A DNA stretch of 64,000 nt from Streptomyces fulvoviolaceus (lineage in GTDB: Bacteria > Actinomycetota > Actinomycetes > Streptomycetales > Streptomycetaceae), in contig NZ_JOEY01000022.1 in the NCBI RefSeq assembly GCF_000718165.1, positions 1-64,000 on the forward strand. The letters run 5' to 3'. This document shows, one piece after another, positions 35,678 through 44,911 of this stretch. The notes beneath the pieces were generated by a model. That model ran no database searches and was not told the DNA's origin. It saw nothing but the letters and a program-made list of their open reading frames with translations. Every line of letters starts with the position of its first letter. Within the stretch, counting starts at the first letter, position 1. The translations under genes were made by a program, and so were the position numbers.

Positions 35678-36733
35678 GTGGTGGAACGGGGCGGATCGGG
35701 CGTGCCCGGCGGGCGCCGCAAACAGCGCGTCTCCATGGCCGACGTCGCCACGCTCGCGGGCGTGTCGTCCCAGACGGTCTCCCGGGTCTCCAACGGCCAC
35801 CCCGGGGTGATCGCCTCGACCCGGGAGCAGGTGCTCGCGGCGATGCGGGAGCTGGGCTACCGGCCCAACAGCGCGGCACGCGCCCTGCGTTACGGCCAGT
35901 TCAACACCATAGGCGTGATCCTCTTCAGCCTCTCCTCGACCGGCAACAGCCGCACCGTGGAGGCGATCGCGACGCACGCCGCGGCCGAGGGGTACGCCAT
36001 CACCCTGATCCCCATCGACGTCCCGACCCAGGACAACGTCCTCGGGGCCTTCACGCGCATGGGCGAGCTGGCCGTCGACGCCGTCATCGTCATCATGGAG
36101 ATGCACCTCCTCGACACCGGCACCGTGCAGCTGCCGCCCGGCGTCCATGTCGTCGTCGTGGACTCCGACGCCGGCGACCGCTACAGCGTGGTCGACACCG
36201 ACCAGGCCGACGGCGCGCGGAAGGCCGTAAGGCATCTGCTCGACCTGGGCCATCGCACCGTATGGCATGTGACAGGGCCCGAGGCGTCGTACGCCGGTCA
36301 GCGCCGAACTCAGGCCTGGCGCAAGGTCCTTGAGGAGGCGGGGCGCCCGGTGCCGCCGCCGCTGCACGGCGACTGGTCGGCCGAGTCCGGCTATGCGGCC
36401 GGCCTCGCGCTCGCCGCCGAACCGGACTGCACGGCCGTCTTCGCCGCCAACGACCAGATGGCCCTGGGCCTGCTGCGCGCCTTCCACGAACGCGGCCGCC
36501 AGGTCCCCCGGGACATCAGCGTCGTCGGCTTCGACGACATCCCCGACGCGGCGTTCTTCGTCCCGCCCCTCACCACCGTCCACCAGGACTTCGCCGAGGT
36601 GGGCCGCCGCTGCGTCCAGGGCGTCCTACGGCAGATCCGCACCCACGGCGGCCCGCAGCCCGGCACGGATCTCGTCCCGACGAGTCTGGTGATCAGGAAC
36701 AGCACGGCGGCGCCGTCCTCCTCATCCGCCTGA
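35678..36733 (+). CDS. LacI-family transcriptional regulator
   Basis: A 351-residue regulator with the LacI helix-turn-helix MADVATLAGVSSQTVSRVSN, the hinge YRPNSAARALR and a sugar-binding domain ending in DISVVGFDDIPDAAFFVPPLTTV. Two adjacent GTGs (35678, 35681) follow GGGGG; I use the first. It is divergent from the secreted GH5 and very likely controls it and itself through the two palindromes. Inducer probably a cello- or manno-oligosaccharide. Its 3' end overlaps the broken EthD-like gene by 12 bases. Confidence 0.93.
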   Translation: MVERGGSGVPGGRRKQRVSMADVATLAGVSSQTVSRVSNGHPGVIASTREQVLAAMRELGYRPNSAARALRYGQFNTIGVILFSLSSTGNSRTVEAIATHAAAEGYAITLIPIDVPTQDNVLGAFTRMGELAVDAVIVIMEMHLLDTGTVQLPPGVHVVVVDSDAGDRYSVVDTDQADGARKAVRHLLDLGHRTVWHVTGPEASYAGQRRTQAWRKVLEEAGRPVPPPLHGDWSAESGYAAGLALAAEPDCTAVFAANDQMALGLLRAFHERGRQVPRDISVVGFDDIPDAAFFVPPLTTVHQDFAEVGRRCVQGVLRQIRTHGGPQPGTDLVPTSLVIRNSTAAPSSSSA

Positions 36734-37434
36734 GGCACGGACGACCGGCACACTCCGTTCCACGCTGTAGGCGTGAACGGCCGTCAGGACGGTGTGCTGG
36801 TCGGCGACGATCCCGGCGACCTGCTCGGACTTCAGCAACTCGTCCGGCGGAAAGCCGGATTGTCGTGGCTGACGCCGAGCGTCGGATGCACCAACCGCGA
36901 CCAGGGCAGGAAGGTGTACGTCCGCAGGTCGCGCCCACCGGCCTCGTGGAGTGCGGGGCCGATGCGGTCCTGGACGTACTTCCGGAAGGCGCGGCCGCTC
37001 ACCCCGCGCCGCCTCCGCAGCAGCAGGATCGTGCGGTGGCCCACGGCGTCGTCGTGGCCGCCGGTCCACCAGCGGCCCCCGCCCGGGCCCGTGACCTGCC
37101 CGAGGACCCGTTCGAAGACGTTCTGCTCGTCCAGGTAGACCTCCCGCATGCGCAGCGGCATGCCGAGCGCGGCGACCGTGCTCCCGAACCGGACCTCGGC
37201 CACGCCGTCGCACCGCCGGCTCGTGGGAACGGCGGTGCCCACCGTGGGGGACGACGGCCAGTAGCCGTGGTCGGTGGGCGAGAAGTGCCGCTGGACGTAC
37301 TCGGCCAGGTTGGGCAGCCGCCCGGCGATCTCCGCGTGCGGCCCGGCCCAGTAGCCGAGGGCGGTCTCCCTCGGCAGGTCCGCACGCAACCAGACCGGGG
37401 ACATGAAGGAGGTCGTCTTGACAGGTCGGCTCAT
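36722..37434 (-). pseudogene. Frameshifted EthD-domain protein
   Basis: The ATG at 37434 follows AGGAG and the reading frame is an EthD-like protein (SPVWLRADLPRETALGYWAGPHAEI). Near 36858 the frame runs into a stop after NPAFRRTSC, while a one-base shift restores PPDELLKSEQVAGIVADQHT through VVRASGG to a stop at 36722. That is a clear single-indel frameshift near the 3' end. EthD-like proteins accompany oxidative degradation pathways, and the next gene is a broken flavin oxidoreductase, so a small catabolic unit is decaying here, or the assembly has an error. Confidence 0.75.
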
Positions 37435-37505
37435 GTTTTCTCCTGTGCGGGCAGGCGAGTTGCCGTTCGCAACCCTTTCCTTTCGTCTGCGTTCGGTGCG
37501 CATGC

Positions 37506-38262
37506 TCAGTCCGCCGTCCGAGCCCGATGCCGCGCGATCATGGCGTCACGGTCGTGCCGGATCTCGTCGCTGCAGCAGTCGACGGGCAGTCCGCCGAAGC
37601 GGGCGATGCAGCCGTTGCAGTAGCCGCAGACCGGCCGGTCCGCGGCCTCATCGAGGACGTTGCGGTACAGGTACGGGTCGGCGATCATCGCGCGAGCGGC
37701 CGAGACGGCGTCGGCCTTCCCGCCGTCGACGGCCGCCTCCATGGCCGCCCTTGTGTGGAAGCCGCCGACGCAGATGACGGGGACGTCCAGGGCGCGCGTG
37801 AACAGTTCGGCCTGGGGAAGGTTGAAGCCCTCCAGCGGCGGGCGCAGTCGCTCCGCAGCGCGACCGGTGCCACGGCCCGTCCGACGGCCTTGCGCAGCGC
37901 CGAACTGTGCTGCCCCGCACCGGAGTCGAGGCTGGTTCTGAAGAATCCGCGGTATCTGCCCTGGATCATGCCGGGCCACGACTCGTAGTGCCCGCGGGAG
38001 ATCTCGACGGCGTCGATGCCCTCGTCCTGCAGTCGTACGGCGACCCGGAGGAGCTCCTCGGTCGTCGCTCCCCTGCGCAAGGGGAGGTCGTCGGTGCCGT
38101 TCATCTTGACGAGGATCGGGTAGTCGTCGCCGAGCCGTGCGCGCAGGCCTCTCAGCACCTCGACGAGCAGCCGCGCGCGGTGGTCGAGGCTGCCGCCGTA
38201 GGCATCCGTACGGCGATTGGTGTGCGGGGTCAGGAACTGGCCGAGCAGGTAGCCGTGGGCGG
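37506..38262 (-). pseudogene. Broken NADH:flavin oxidoreductase (old-yellow-enzyme family)
   Basis: The remnant starts inside the barrel with HGYLLGQFLTPHTNRRTDAY and GGSLDHRARLL, a strong OYE signature, and lacks the N-terminal half. After GRAVAPVALRS near 37852 the frame shifts by one base and continues ERLRPPLEGFNLPQAELF. It ends with a Cys-rich CGYCNGCIARFGGLPVDC tail like 2,4-dienoyl-CoA reductase relatives. So it is both 5'-truncated and frameshifted. Its truncated end abuts a TetR fragment on the other strand. Confidence 0.85.
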
Positions 38263-38605
38263 CGGCGCGATCGGCGCGTTCTGCGAGGCCTTCTCCGCCC
38301 ACCGCCCGATCGCGTCCGCGGCGGTGGCCGCGCAGTACACCAGCCCCGCCGTCAAGGACCTGTGGTCCCAGGTGATGGAGGAGTTCGTGGCGGAGGTGAC
38401 GAAGGCGATCGAGTCCGAACGCCTTCGCGGGGCGGCCCCCGAGGGAATCCCCGCCCACGACCTCGCCACCTCCCTGAACTGGATGGTCGAACGCGTCCTG
38501 TTCACCACGTTCAGCGGCCAGACCCCGGGCGTACCGGAGGAGCGCCTGCTGGATACGCTCGTCCCGATCTTCATGAGCGCGGTGTACGGCCGCGCGGAGG
38601 CCTGA
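38263..38605 (+). pseudogene. TetR regulator C-terminal remnant
   Basis: From about 38263 to the stop at 38605 the sequence reads like the ligand-binding C-terminus of a TetR protein (AFSAHRPIASAAVAAQYTSP, VERVLFTTFSGQTPGVPEER, FMSAVYG). The DNA-binding N-terminus is missing; the frame instead runs back into antisense of the flavin oxidoreductase. A deletion that removed the divergent promoter and both gene starts would explain the junction. Confidence 0.7.
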
Positions 38606-38619
38606 GAGCCTGCTACCGG

Positions 38620-39456
38620 CTACGACAGGCCGACGTCCGGATCGCGCCGCTCGGCCCGGTGGAGCGCCTGCCCGATGTGGCGGGCCAGGCTCTCCGGGGC
38701 CTGCGCGTGCGCCAGGTGGCCCTGGCCCGGCATGGTGACGACGCGGGCACGGGGCAGCGCCGCCGCGATCTCGGCGAACACGTCGCCGTAGGGCGGGACA
38801 CCCTCGTTCTCGGCTCCGAGCAGCAGGGTGACGGGCAGGTCCAGGGCCCCGAACGCCCGCAGGTCGGCGGGGTGTTCGTCGAGGGCCGTCAGCTCCTGGG
38901 CGAGCGGGGCGGCCAGTGGTCTGAGGACCTCCCAGGCGGCGCTCCGGCGCAGTTGTGCCACGTCTTCCTCCGAGAACCCCGACACGTCCCGGTTCACGAT
39001 CTCCAGGGCGCGGTCCAGGTCATCGGCCGCGGCGGCTTCCCGCAGGGCGGCGAGCGCCCCGCGGCCGAAGGGCCGTACGACCGGTTCGTAGAGGGTGAGC
39101 GAGTGGACGCTCCCGGTGCGCCGCGCCGCCGCCTCCAGGGCGACGAGCCCGCCGAAGCTCCAGCCGAACAGGTCGACGCCGTGCTCCGCGCCCTCGGCGG
39201 CGACGATCTCGTCGAGAACGCGGTCCAGGTCGTCGATCTCCGTGCGCATCGAGTAGTTGGGGCCGAGCGCACCGCTGGGCTTCCGCCCTCGCCGGTTCAG
39301 CACGTAGACCGGTCCGGCCACGTCCAGCGCGTCCACGACCGGCTGCCACGCGACGGCGTCGGCCATGACCCCCGGCACGATCAGCAACGGCCTGCCCGAA
39401 CCCGCACGCCTGGTGAGAGCGAGCCGGACACCCTCGCGATCCACGTGCCTCAGCAC
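38620..39456 (-). CDS. Alpha/beta hydrolase
   Basis: A 278-residue hydrolase with the nucleophile elbow FGWSFGG (Ser) and late His in MPGQGHLAHAQ. The GTG start at 39456 lies 4 bases after the msrB stop with GAAGAGGG upstream, so it is the last gene of a murC-msrB-hydrolase unit. No signal peptide. Resembles chloroperoxidase/esterase-like hydrolases; substrate unknown. Confidence 0.88.
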   Translation of the reverse strand: MLRHVDREGVRLALTRRAGSGRPLLIVPGVMADAVAWQPVVDALDVAGPVYVLNRRGRKPSGALGPNYSMRTEIDDLDRVLDEIVAAEGAEHGVDLFGWSFGGLVALEAAARRTGSVHSLTLYEPVVRPFGRGALAALREAAAADDLDRALEIVNRDVSGFSEEDVAQLRRSAAWEVLRPLAAPLAQELTALDEHPADLRAFGALDLPVTLLLGAENEGVPPYGDVFAEIAAALPRARVVTMPGQGHLAHAQAPESLARHIGQALHRAERRDPDVGLS

Positions 39457-39460
39457 GGTC

Positions 39461-39868
39461 TCAGCCCTCTTCGGGAGCCAGCCTCAGCGAGATGCTGTTG
39501 ATGCAGTACCGCTGATCGGTCGGGGTCGCATACCCCTCCCCCTCAAACACATGCCCGAGATGCGACCCGCACCGCGCACACCGCACCTCGGTCCGCACCA
39601 TGCCGTGGGACCGGTCCGAGACGAGCTCCACCGCGTCGGTGTCCTTCGGGTCGTAGAAGGACGGCCAGCCGCAGTGGGACTCGAACTTCGTGGTGGACGT
39701 GAAGAGTTCGGCGCCGCAGGCGCGGCAGGAGTAGACGCCCTGCTTCTTGGTGTCGGTGTACTCACCGGTGAAGGCGGGCTCGGTCGCGGCCTGGCGCAGG
39801 ACGGCGTACTCGGCCGGGGTCAGCTCCGCGCGCCACTCCTCGTCCGGCTTCTCGACGTCGTACGACAT
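39461..39868 (-). CDS. msrB: Peptide methionine (R)-S-oxide reductase
   Basis: A 135-residue MsrB. Two CxxC pairs (CRACG and CARCGSHLGHVF) bind structural zinc, ESHCGWPSF is the substrate loop and RYCINSISL carries the catalytic Cys. The ATG at 39868 is preferred, with AAGGGG 9 bases upstream; a TTG three codons earlier is possible. It reduces methionine-R-sulfoxide in proteins. It lies 13 bases after murC on the same strand. Confidence 0.96.
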   Translation of the reverse strand: MSYDVEKPDEEWRAELTPAEYAVLRQAATEPAFTGEYTDTKKQGVYSCRACGAELFTSTTKFESHCGWPSFYDPKDTDAVELVSDRSHGMVRTEVRCARCGSHLGHVFEGEGYATPTDQRYCINSISLRLAPEEG

Positions 39869-39881
39869 GTTGGCCAACCCC

Positions 39882-41270
39882 TTACTTCTGAGCGAGACGG
39901 TCCAGAATCTGCGGGCCCAGGTCCGTCACGTCGCCCGCGCCCATGGTGAGAACGAGATCACCGGCCTTGGCCATTCCCGCCACGACCGCCGGCACCTCCG
40001 CCTTGTCGTGGACCGGCGTCACGTCGGCGCCCGCCGCCCGCGCCGCCTCGATGATCAGCGCGCTCGTCACCCCGGGGATCGGGTCCTCGCGGGCCGGGTA
40101 GATGTCGAGGACCAGCGAGGCGTCCGCGAGGGCCAGGGACTGGCCCATCTCCTTGCCGAGCTCCTGCGTCCGGGAGAACAGGTGGGGCTGGAAGACCACC
40201 AGGATGCGGGCCTCGCCGGCCGCCGCACGCATCGCCTCCAGGTCCGCCGTCATCTCCGTCGGGTGGTGGGCGTAGGAGTCGATGACCTGCACGCCGGCCA
40301 CCTCGCCCTTCAGCTGGAGGCGCCGCTTCACCCCGGTGTACGCCGCGATGGCCCGGGCCAGCTCCACGGCGGGGACGCCCAGCGCGACGCCCGCGGCCAG
40401 CGCGGCGACCGCGTTGTGGGCGTAGTGGCGGCCGGGGACGGAGACGGTGAAGGTGAGCTCCTGGCCGTCCAGCAGGACGGTGACCTCGCTCTTGAGGCCC
40501 TGGGCCACGACGGACAGCACCCGTACGTCCGCGTCCTCGGCCTCTCCGTACGTCACCACCCGCACGCCCTCGATCCGCCGCGTCAGCTCCCGCGCGCCCT
40601 CGTGATCGGAGGAGATCACGAGCGTGCCGCCGGGCACGATCTTCCCGGCGAACGTCTCGAAGGACTCGTAGATCTCGTCCATGGAGGCGTAGTTGGCGTG
40701 GTGGTCGAGCTCGACGTTGAGGACGATGGCGACCTCGGGGGCGTACTTGTGGAAGCTGCGGTCCGACTCGTCCGCCTCGGCGACGAAGATCTCGCCGTCG
40801 CCGTGCAGGGCGTTCGAGCCGGGGGCGTCCAGGTCGCCGCCGATCGCGTACGACGGGTTCAGGCCCAGCTCGCTCAGGGACACCGCCAGCATCGACGTCG
40901 TGGTCGTCTTGCCGTGCGTGCCGGCGACCGCGATCGGACGCAGGTCGTCCATCAGCCGGGCGAGGGCGTCCGAGCGGTGGACCACCGGGATCCCCAGCTC
41001 GGCCGCGCGCGCCAGCTCCGGGTTGTCGGCACGGATCGCCGACGAGACGACGACACAGGTGGCGTCGTCCGCGAGGTGCTCCGCCGCGTGCCCGATGTGC
41101 ACGGTGGCGCCCAGCGCGCGCAGGGCCTCGGCGGTCGCGGACTCCTTCGCGTCACTGCCCGCGACCTTGGCCCCGCGCTGCGCGAGGATCTTCGCGATCC
41201 CCGACATCCCGGCCCCGCCGATGCCGATGAAGTGCGGTCGGTCCATGGCGGTGGGAAGGCCGGGTGCCAT
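39882..41270 (-). CDS. murC: UDP-N-acetylmuramate--L-alanine ligase
   Basis: A 462-residue Mur ligase adding L-Ala to UDP-MurNAc in the cytoplasm. The Rossmann start HFIGIGGAGMSGIA binds UDP, AVAGTHGKTTTTS is the ATP loop, and EADESDRS, NVELDHHANY and IDSYAHHPTE complete the family pattern. GGGAGA precedes the ATG by 5 bases. It is not in the mur/fts division cluster here but leads the operon with msrB, an arrangement I recall from S. coelicolor. Confidence 0.97.
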   Translation of the reverse strand: MAPGLPTAMDRPHFIGIGGAGMSGIAKILAQRGAKVAGSDAKESATAEALRALGATVHIGHAAEHLADDATCVVVSSAIRADNPELARAAELGIPVVHRSDALARLMDDLRPIAVAGTHGKTTTTSMLAVSLSELGLNPSYAIGGDLDAPGSNALHGDGEIFVAEADESDRSFHKYAPEVAIVLNVELDHHANYASMDEIYESFETFAGKIVPGGTLVISSDHEGARELTRRIEGVRVVTYGEAEDADVRVLSVVAQGLKSEVTVLLDGQELTFTVSVPGRHYAHNAVAALAAGVALGVPAVELARAIAAYTGVKRRLQLKGEVAGVQVIDSYAHHPTEMTADLEAMRAAAGEARILVVFQPHLFSRTQELGKEMGQSLALADASLVLDIYPAREDPIPGVTSALIIEAARAAGADVTPVHDKAEVPAVVAGMAKAGDLVLTMGAGDVTDLGPQILDRLAQK

Positions 41271-41351
41271 GTATGTCTCCCTGTGCGTGGTGCGTACGGC
41301 GGACGTTCGAGAGGCCAGCCTATTGCCTACAAAACAAGGGTCACCGCATCA

Positions 41352-41422
41352 CCCCAGGGGCGCGGGGCTGTGACGTTTGCGGCTCCGCCGCTTGGGCGCG
41401 ACCAGCCCCCACACACCCGCAG
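41352..41422 (+). repeat. Interspersed palindromic repeat, copy 6 (long form)
   Basis: CCCCAGGGGCGCGGGGCTGT is followed by TTGCGGCTCCGCCGCTTGGG, then CGCGACCAGCCCCC, ending CCCGCAG. It lies between the murC start and the end of the gene at 41431, both minus strand, so it acts at a transcript end. Confidence 0.85.
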
Positions 41423-41430
41423 CCAGAGAA

Positions 41431-41904
41431 CTACGCCTTGCTGTGCGAGAACAGCTTCAGCACCGGCACCCCCACCTTGTGCCGCGCCCTCGACGCCCAG
41501 TCCCGGTGGAAGAACTCCTCCACGTAGTGGGGATCGGTCAGCACGATCACCTCGTCGGCACCGATCTCACCGACCAGGGCCTTCAGCGCGTCCAGCGGGT
41601 GATCCTCGACAAGGCGCCCCTCCGCCTCGCTCCCGGACACCCGCAGCGCCTGCAGGGACACCTCCAGCGCCTGCTGCCCCACTCCCTTCGCCGCCTCCCC
41701 CTCCGGCGTCTCCTGCTCGTGCGCGGCCTCGTCGAGTTCGCCGAGCGCCACGTCGTCGATGGCCCTGAGCAGCCGGTCGGCCTGGTCGCCGCGCGGCTGG
41801 AGCAGCACGTGGAACGAGACCTCCTCGTCCCCGTGCAAGGTGGTGACGAACTCCACGTCGGCGGACGTAAGGGCCTTCTCGATCATCAAAACGCTTGTGA
41901 ACAC
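41431..41904 (-). CDS. Conserved actinobacterial protein, universal-stress-like (often labelled indole-3-glycerol phosphate synthase)
   Basis: A 157-residue protein. The GTG at 41904 follows AAGGGG with 6-base spacing. It reads VFTSVLMIEKALTSADVEFV, FHVLLQPRGDQADRLLRAID and VGEIGADEVIVLTDPHYVEE, an alternating alpha/beta pattern like a nucleotide-binding or USP-type fold. Related Streptomyces entries, as I recall, carry an indole-3-glycerol phosphate synthase label, but the length and motifs do not fit a TIM-barrel TrpC, so I treat that as a likely misannotation. The C-terminal FFHRDWASRARHKVGVPVLK is distinctive. Function unknown. Confidence 0.82.
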   Translation of the reverse strand: MFTSVLMIEKALTSADVEFVTTLHGDEEVSFHVLLQPRGDQADRLLRAIDDVALGELDEAAHEQETPEGEAAKGVGQQALEVSLQALRVSGSEAEGRLVEDHPLDALKALVGEIGADEVIVLTDPHYVEEFFHRDWASRARHKVGVPVLKLFSHSKA

Positions 41905-41923
41905 CAGGCGCCCCTTCTCCTTC

Positions 41924-41941
41924 GAGGGCCGGTCGGCCCTC
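41924..41941 (-). terminator. Hairpin downstream of the RibD-like gene
   Basis: The perfect stem-loop GAGGGCCGGTCGGCCCTC (7-base stem, 4-base loop) lies between two minus-strand genes, just before the next ribosome site. No T-run follows. It may terminate the upstream transcript or attenuate the downstream gene. Confidence 0.5.
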
Positions 41942-42104
41942 TCTCCTCCGTGGGCCGTGCCAGGCCCTGCGGAAACCATCCTGCCCCGTCGTCGCACGGG
42001 TACTGCCGGATTCAGTGTGCCCGCCGAAAGGTAAACGGAACGGCAGATTCCGCCGATGTCGGGACCAGCGGTACCGATCGAACCGATTTCCGACCCGGTC
42101 GGGC

Positions 42105-42899
42105 TCAGGGTCGCCGGTACCGGCTGAAGAGAAACCCGTCCTCCTCCAGCAGGGACTCCAGTACGAATCGCCGCGGGACCGCGACCGAGGGCCCGCCGGC
42201 GATGCGCTGCGCGTCGCCCGCGGTGAGCATCGGGGACAAAGTCAGACAGAGCTCGTCGAGTACCCCGGCGGCCACCAGCTGACCGAGCAGCCGCGGGCCG
42301 CCCTCGGTCAGCAGGCGGGTGTGCCCGAGGTCGGCGAGGGCCCGTACGGCCCGCGCGGGGTCCACGCCGACGCCGTCGCCGGCGATCACCACCCGGGCGC
42401 CGGCCTTCTCGGCCGCGGCGATCCGGTCCGGGGCGGCCGCCGCGCCCGTGAGGACCAGGGTGGGCACCAGGGGCGAGGTGTACAGCGGGAGGGAGAAGTC
42501 CAGATCCAGGCTCGCGCTGAGCACCGCGACCGCCGGCGCCGGGCCCTGTCCGGCGGCCTCCCGCAGCTCCGCGAACTCCGCACGCGCGCGTGCGGGCCGG
42601 TACCCCTCCTGGCGGACCGTTTCCGCACCGACCACCACCACGTCCGCCAGCGCGCGCAGCGTGCCGAAGATCCGCATGTCGGTCGCGGTGGAGATGGGCT
42701 GGGAACGGCCGTCGTGCTGGGCGGCCCCGTCGAGCGTGGAGACCATGTTGGCCCGCAGCCAGGGCTCCCGCCCACCGGAACCCGCCCCGGGCACGGGCTC
42801 GGGATAGGCATAGGCGGCGGCGAGCTCGGCGAGGCTCCACTCGACCTCCTCCTGAGTCCGGGCCACTGTCTCGTCGGTCACAGGGAACAGGCGTCGCAT
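42105..42899 (-). CDS. Pyrimidine reductase family protein (RibD C-terminal-like)
   Basis: A 264-residue reductase with NMVSTLDGAAQHDGRSQPIS, the NADPH-binding-type VVVVGAETVRQEGYRPARA and the family loop LTEGGPRLLGQLVAAGVLDE. RibD C-terminal domains reduce the ribosyl chain of a riboflavin intermediate; standalone actinobacterial members have unproven roles. The ATG at 42899 gives the conserved MRRLFPVTDET start; upstream sequence in that frame is not protein-like. No obvious ribosome site, so possibly leaderless. Confidence 0.9.
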   Translation of the reverse strand: MRRLFPVTDETVARTQEEVEWSLAELAAAYAYPEPVPGAGSGGREPWLRANMVSTLDGAAQHDGRSQPISTATDMRIFGTLRALADVVVVGAETVRQEGYRPARARAEFAELREAAGQGPAPAVAVLSASLDLDFSLPLYTSPLVPTLVLTGAAAAPDRIAAAEKAGARVVIAGDGVGVDPARAVRALADLGHTRLLTEGGPRLLGQLVAAGVLDELCLTLSPMLTAGDAQRIAGGPSVAVPRRFVLESLLEEDGFLFSRYRRP

Positions 42900-43124
42900 G
42901 TCGTGCAGTGTGGCACGCCCCCAGGACCTGCCCGGCGGGTCCGGCCGGGGTCGCAAGGTCTGACACGCCCACCTGCGGAGTTGTCGTCGATCCCCGACCC
43001 TCCACGTCGCCGCCCTCCCCCGCCTTGCGTGTGGACGCACCAGACCCCGCTCGGCCCCGGCCACCACGGCACCGCACACCCCAGCCCGGCCGGACCCGCC
43101 GGACAGGCCCTAGCATGGTTAACC

Positions 43125-44231
43125 GTGTCTACCTCTGCCGCCGCGTCCGGATTCGGCCCGATAGCCGACGCCGCCCCGCTGTCCCTGTGCGCCCGTGAGC
43201 CGTATGTCCCCGCGGACCGGCTGGTCGCCGAGATGGTGCCCCCGCCGCGGTTCGACTCGGTGCGGTTCGACACGTACATCCCGGACCCGGGCCAGCCCAG
43301 CCAGACCGAGGCGGTGCACGTCCTCGCGTCCTTCGCCGCCGGGCTCGGCGGGGCGCACGCCGTCGGCGGCGGCAAGCGCGGCTTCCTCGGCTTCGGCAAG
43401 GCCAAGGCGCCGAAGACCCCGGCCGGCCCCCGCGGCGTCTACCTCGACGGCGGCTACGGCGTCGGCAAGACCCACCTGCTGGCCTCCCTCTGGCACGCCA
43501 CCCCGGCCGAGCCCGCCCTCAAGGCGTTCGGCACCTTCGTCGAGCTCACCAACCTCGTCGGCGCCCTCGGCTTCCAGAAGACGGTCCAGACGCTCTCCGG
43601 CCACCGGCTCCTCTGCATCGACGAGTTCGAGCTCGACGACCCCGGCGACACCGTTCTCGTGTCGACCCTGCTCGGCAAGCTCGTCGACGCGGGTGTCGCG
43701 CTCGCCGCCACCTCCAACACCCTGCCGGGCAAGCTCGGCGAGGGCCGGTTCGCGGCCGCCGACTTCCTGCGCGAGATCCAGGGCCTGTCGGCGCGCTTCC
43801 GCCCGCTGCGCATCGATGGCCAGGACTACCGCCACCGCGGGCTGCCCGAGGCGCCGGCGCCGTTCTCCGACGAGCAGGTCACGAAGGCGGCGCACGCCAC
43901 CGCCGGCGCCGCGCTCGACACCTTCCCGCACCTGCTGGACCACCTCGCCCGCGTCCACCCCAGCCGGTACGGCGCCCTGACCGACGGGATCAAGGCGGTG
44001 TGCCTGACCGACGTGCAGCCGATACAGGACCAGTCGACGGCCCTCAGGCTCGTCGTCCTCGCGGACCGGCTCTACGACCGTGAGGTGCCGGTCCTCGCCT
44101 CGGGCCGCCCCTTCGACCAGCTGTTCAGCGAGGAGATGCTGAACGGCGGCTACCGCAAGAAGTACTTCCGCGCGATCTCCCGCCTCACCGCGCTGGCCCG
44201 CGACGCCAAGAGCCTGGTCGAGCCCGCCTAA
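43125..44231 (+). CDS. zapE: AFG1/ZapE-family ATPase
   Basis: A 368-residue AFG1-like P-loop ATPase. Walker A is GGYGVGKT (109-116), Walker B is LLCIDEFELDD, and NTLPGKLGEGRF and RFRPLRIDGQDYRHRG are family blocks. The E. coli relative ZapE influences Z-ring behaviour and the mitochondrial relative handles damaged proteins. The GTG at 43125 sits 8 bases after TAGCAT, so a leaderless message is likely. Divergent from the RibD-like gene. Confidence 0.93.
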   Translation: MSTSAAASGFGPIADAAPLSLCAREPYVPADRLVAEMVPPPRFDSVRFDTYIPDPGQPSQTEAVHVLASFAAGLGGAHAVGGGKRGFLGFGKAKAPKTPAGPRGVYLDGGYGVGKTHLLASLWHATPAEPALKAFGTFVELTNLVGALGFQKTVQTLSGHRLLCIDEFELDDPGDTVLVSTLLGKLVDAGVALAATSNTLPGKLGEGRFAAADFLREIQGLSARFRPLRIDGQDYRHRGLPEAPAPFSDEQVTKAAHATAGAALDTFPHLLDHLARVHPSRYGALTDGIKAVCLTDVQPIQDQSTALRLVVLADRLYDREVPVLASGRPFDQLFSEEMLNGGYRKKYFRAISRLTALARDAKSLVEPA

Positions 44232-44414
44232 CCCACCAATTCCCCCAGGTCAAGGGCCGGTTCAGGCCAACCACCCGCAGCGCTTCAGCCTCTCTTCAGC
44301 TGGAAACGTTAAGTTAACCCTGCAAACAACTTTGCACGGCTAAGGTGTTTCTTGACCAGCCATTGACCAGGCTTTGGTCAGAGCGAGAAGTGTGAACTGC
44401 CGGGAGGGGGGCGC

Positions 44415-44807
44415 ATGTTCCGAGGTACGACGGTACGGACCGTACTCGCGGCCCTCGCCGCCGTCCTGCTCGCCCTCCAGTTCTTCGCACCCACCGAGTG
44501 CTTCGCATCCGCGTACACACCGCGTCAAGTAGAGGCCAAAGCCCAGACCGGAACCAAGCTCTCCGGCAAGGCACTGCGCGACGAAGCCGCCACGAAACGC
44601 CACTGCAACCCGTCCGGGGACCCGACCGGTCCCCTGCGCACCCGCGACCGGCACCGCGTCATCGACTTCGCCCCCGAGGGGCCCGAGCGCCCGCTGCTGG
44701 CACAGGACCCGGCGGACGTACACGAACCGGTCGTACGCGGCGGCTTCCGTCTGTCGAGACCCTCGACAGCCCACTCTCCGGCCGCACTTCAGGTCTTCCG
44801 CTGCTGA
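44415..44807 (+). CDS. Small exported hypothetical protein
   Basis: A 130-residue protein with a strong GGGAGGGGG ribosome site. The N-terminal helix (VLAALAAVLLALQFFAPTECF) is a signal peptide or anchor; the remainder is hydrophilic and Arg/Pro-rich with no motif I know. It lies just upstream of the carbonic anhydrase and bicarbonate-type transporter genes on the same strand, but the gap of about 105 bases leaves co-transcription open. Coding character and signal-like start make it a real gene; function unknown. Confidence 0.75.
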   Translation: MFRGTTVRTVLAALAAVLLALQFFAPTECFASAYTPRQVEAKAQTGTKLSGKALRDEAATKRHCNPSGDPTGPLRTRDRHRVIDFAPEGPERPLLAQDPADVHEPVVRGGFRLSRPSTAHSPAALQVFRC

Positions 44808-44911
44808 CAGCAGAGCAGTAGCAGTCACTCTCTTCACCCTCACATCTCGTCACCCCCCACATCTGTCATGTACGTCCGACGCGCCTTTGGCGCGCCAGGA
44901 GGAGTCACCAC

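Noticed and set aside
41431..41904. Accepting an indole-3-glycerol phosphate synthase function
   Set aside because: The protein is too short for the TrpC barrel and lacks its motifs; the label is probably inherited.
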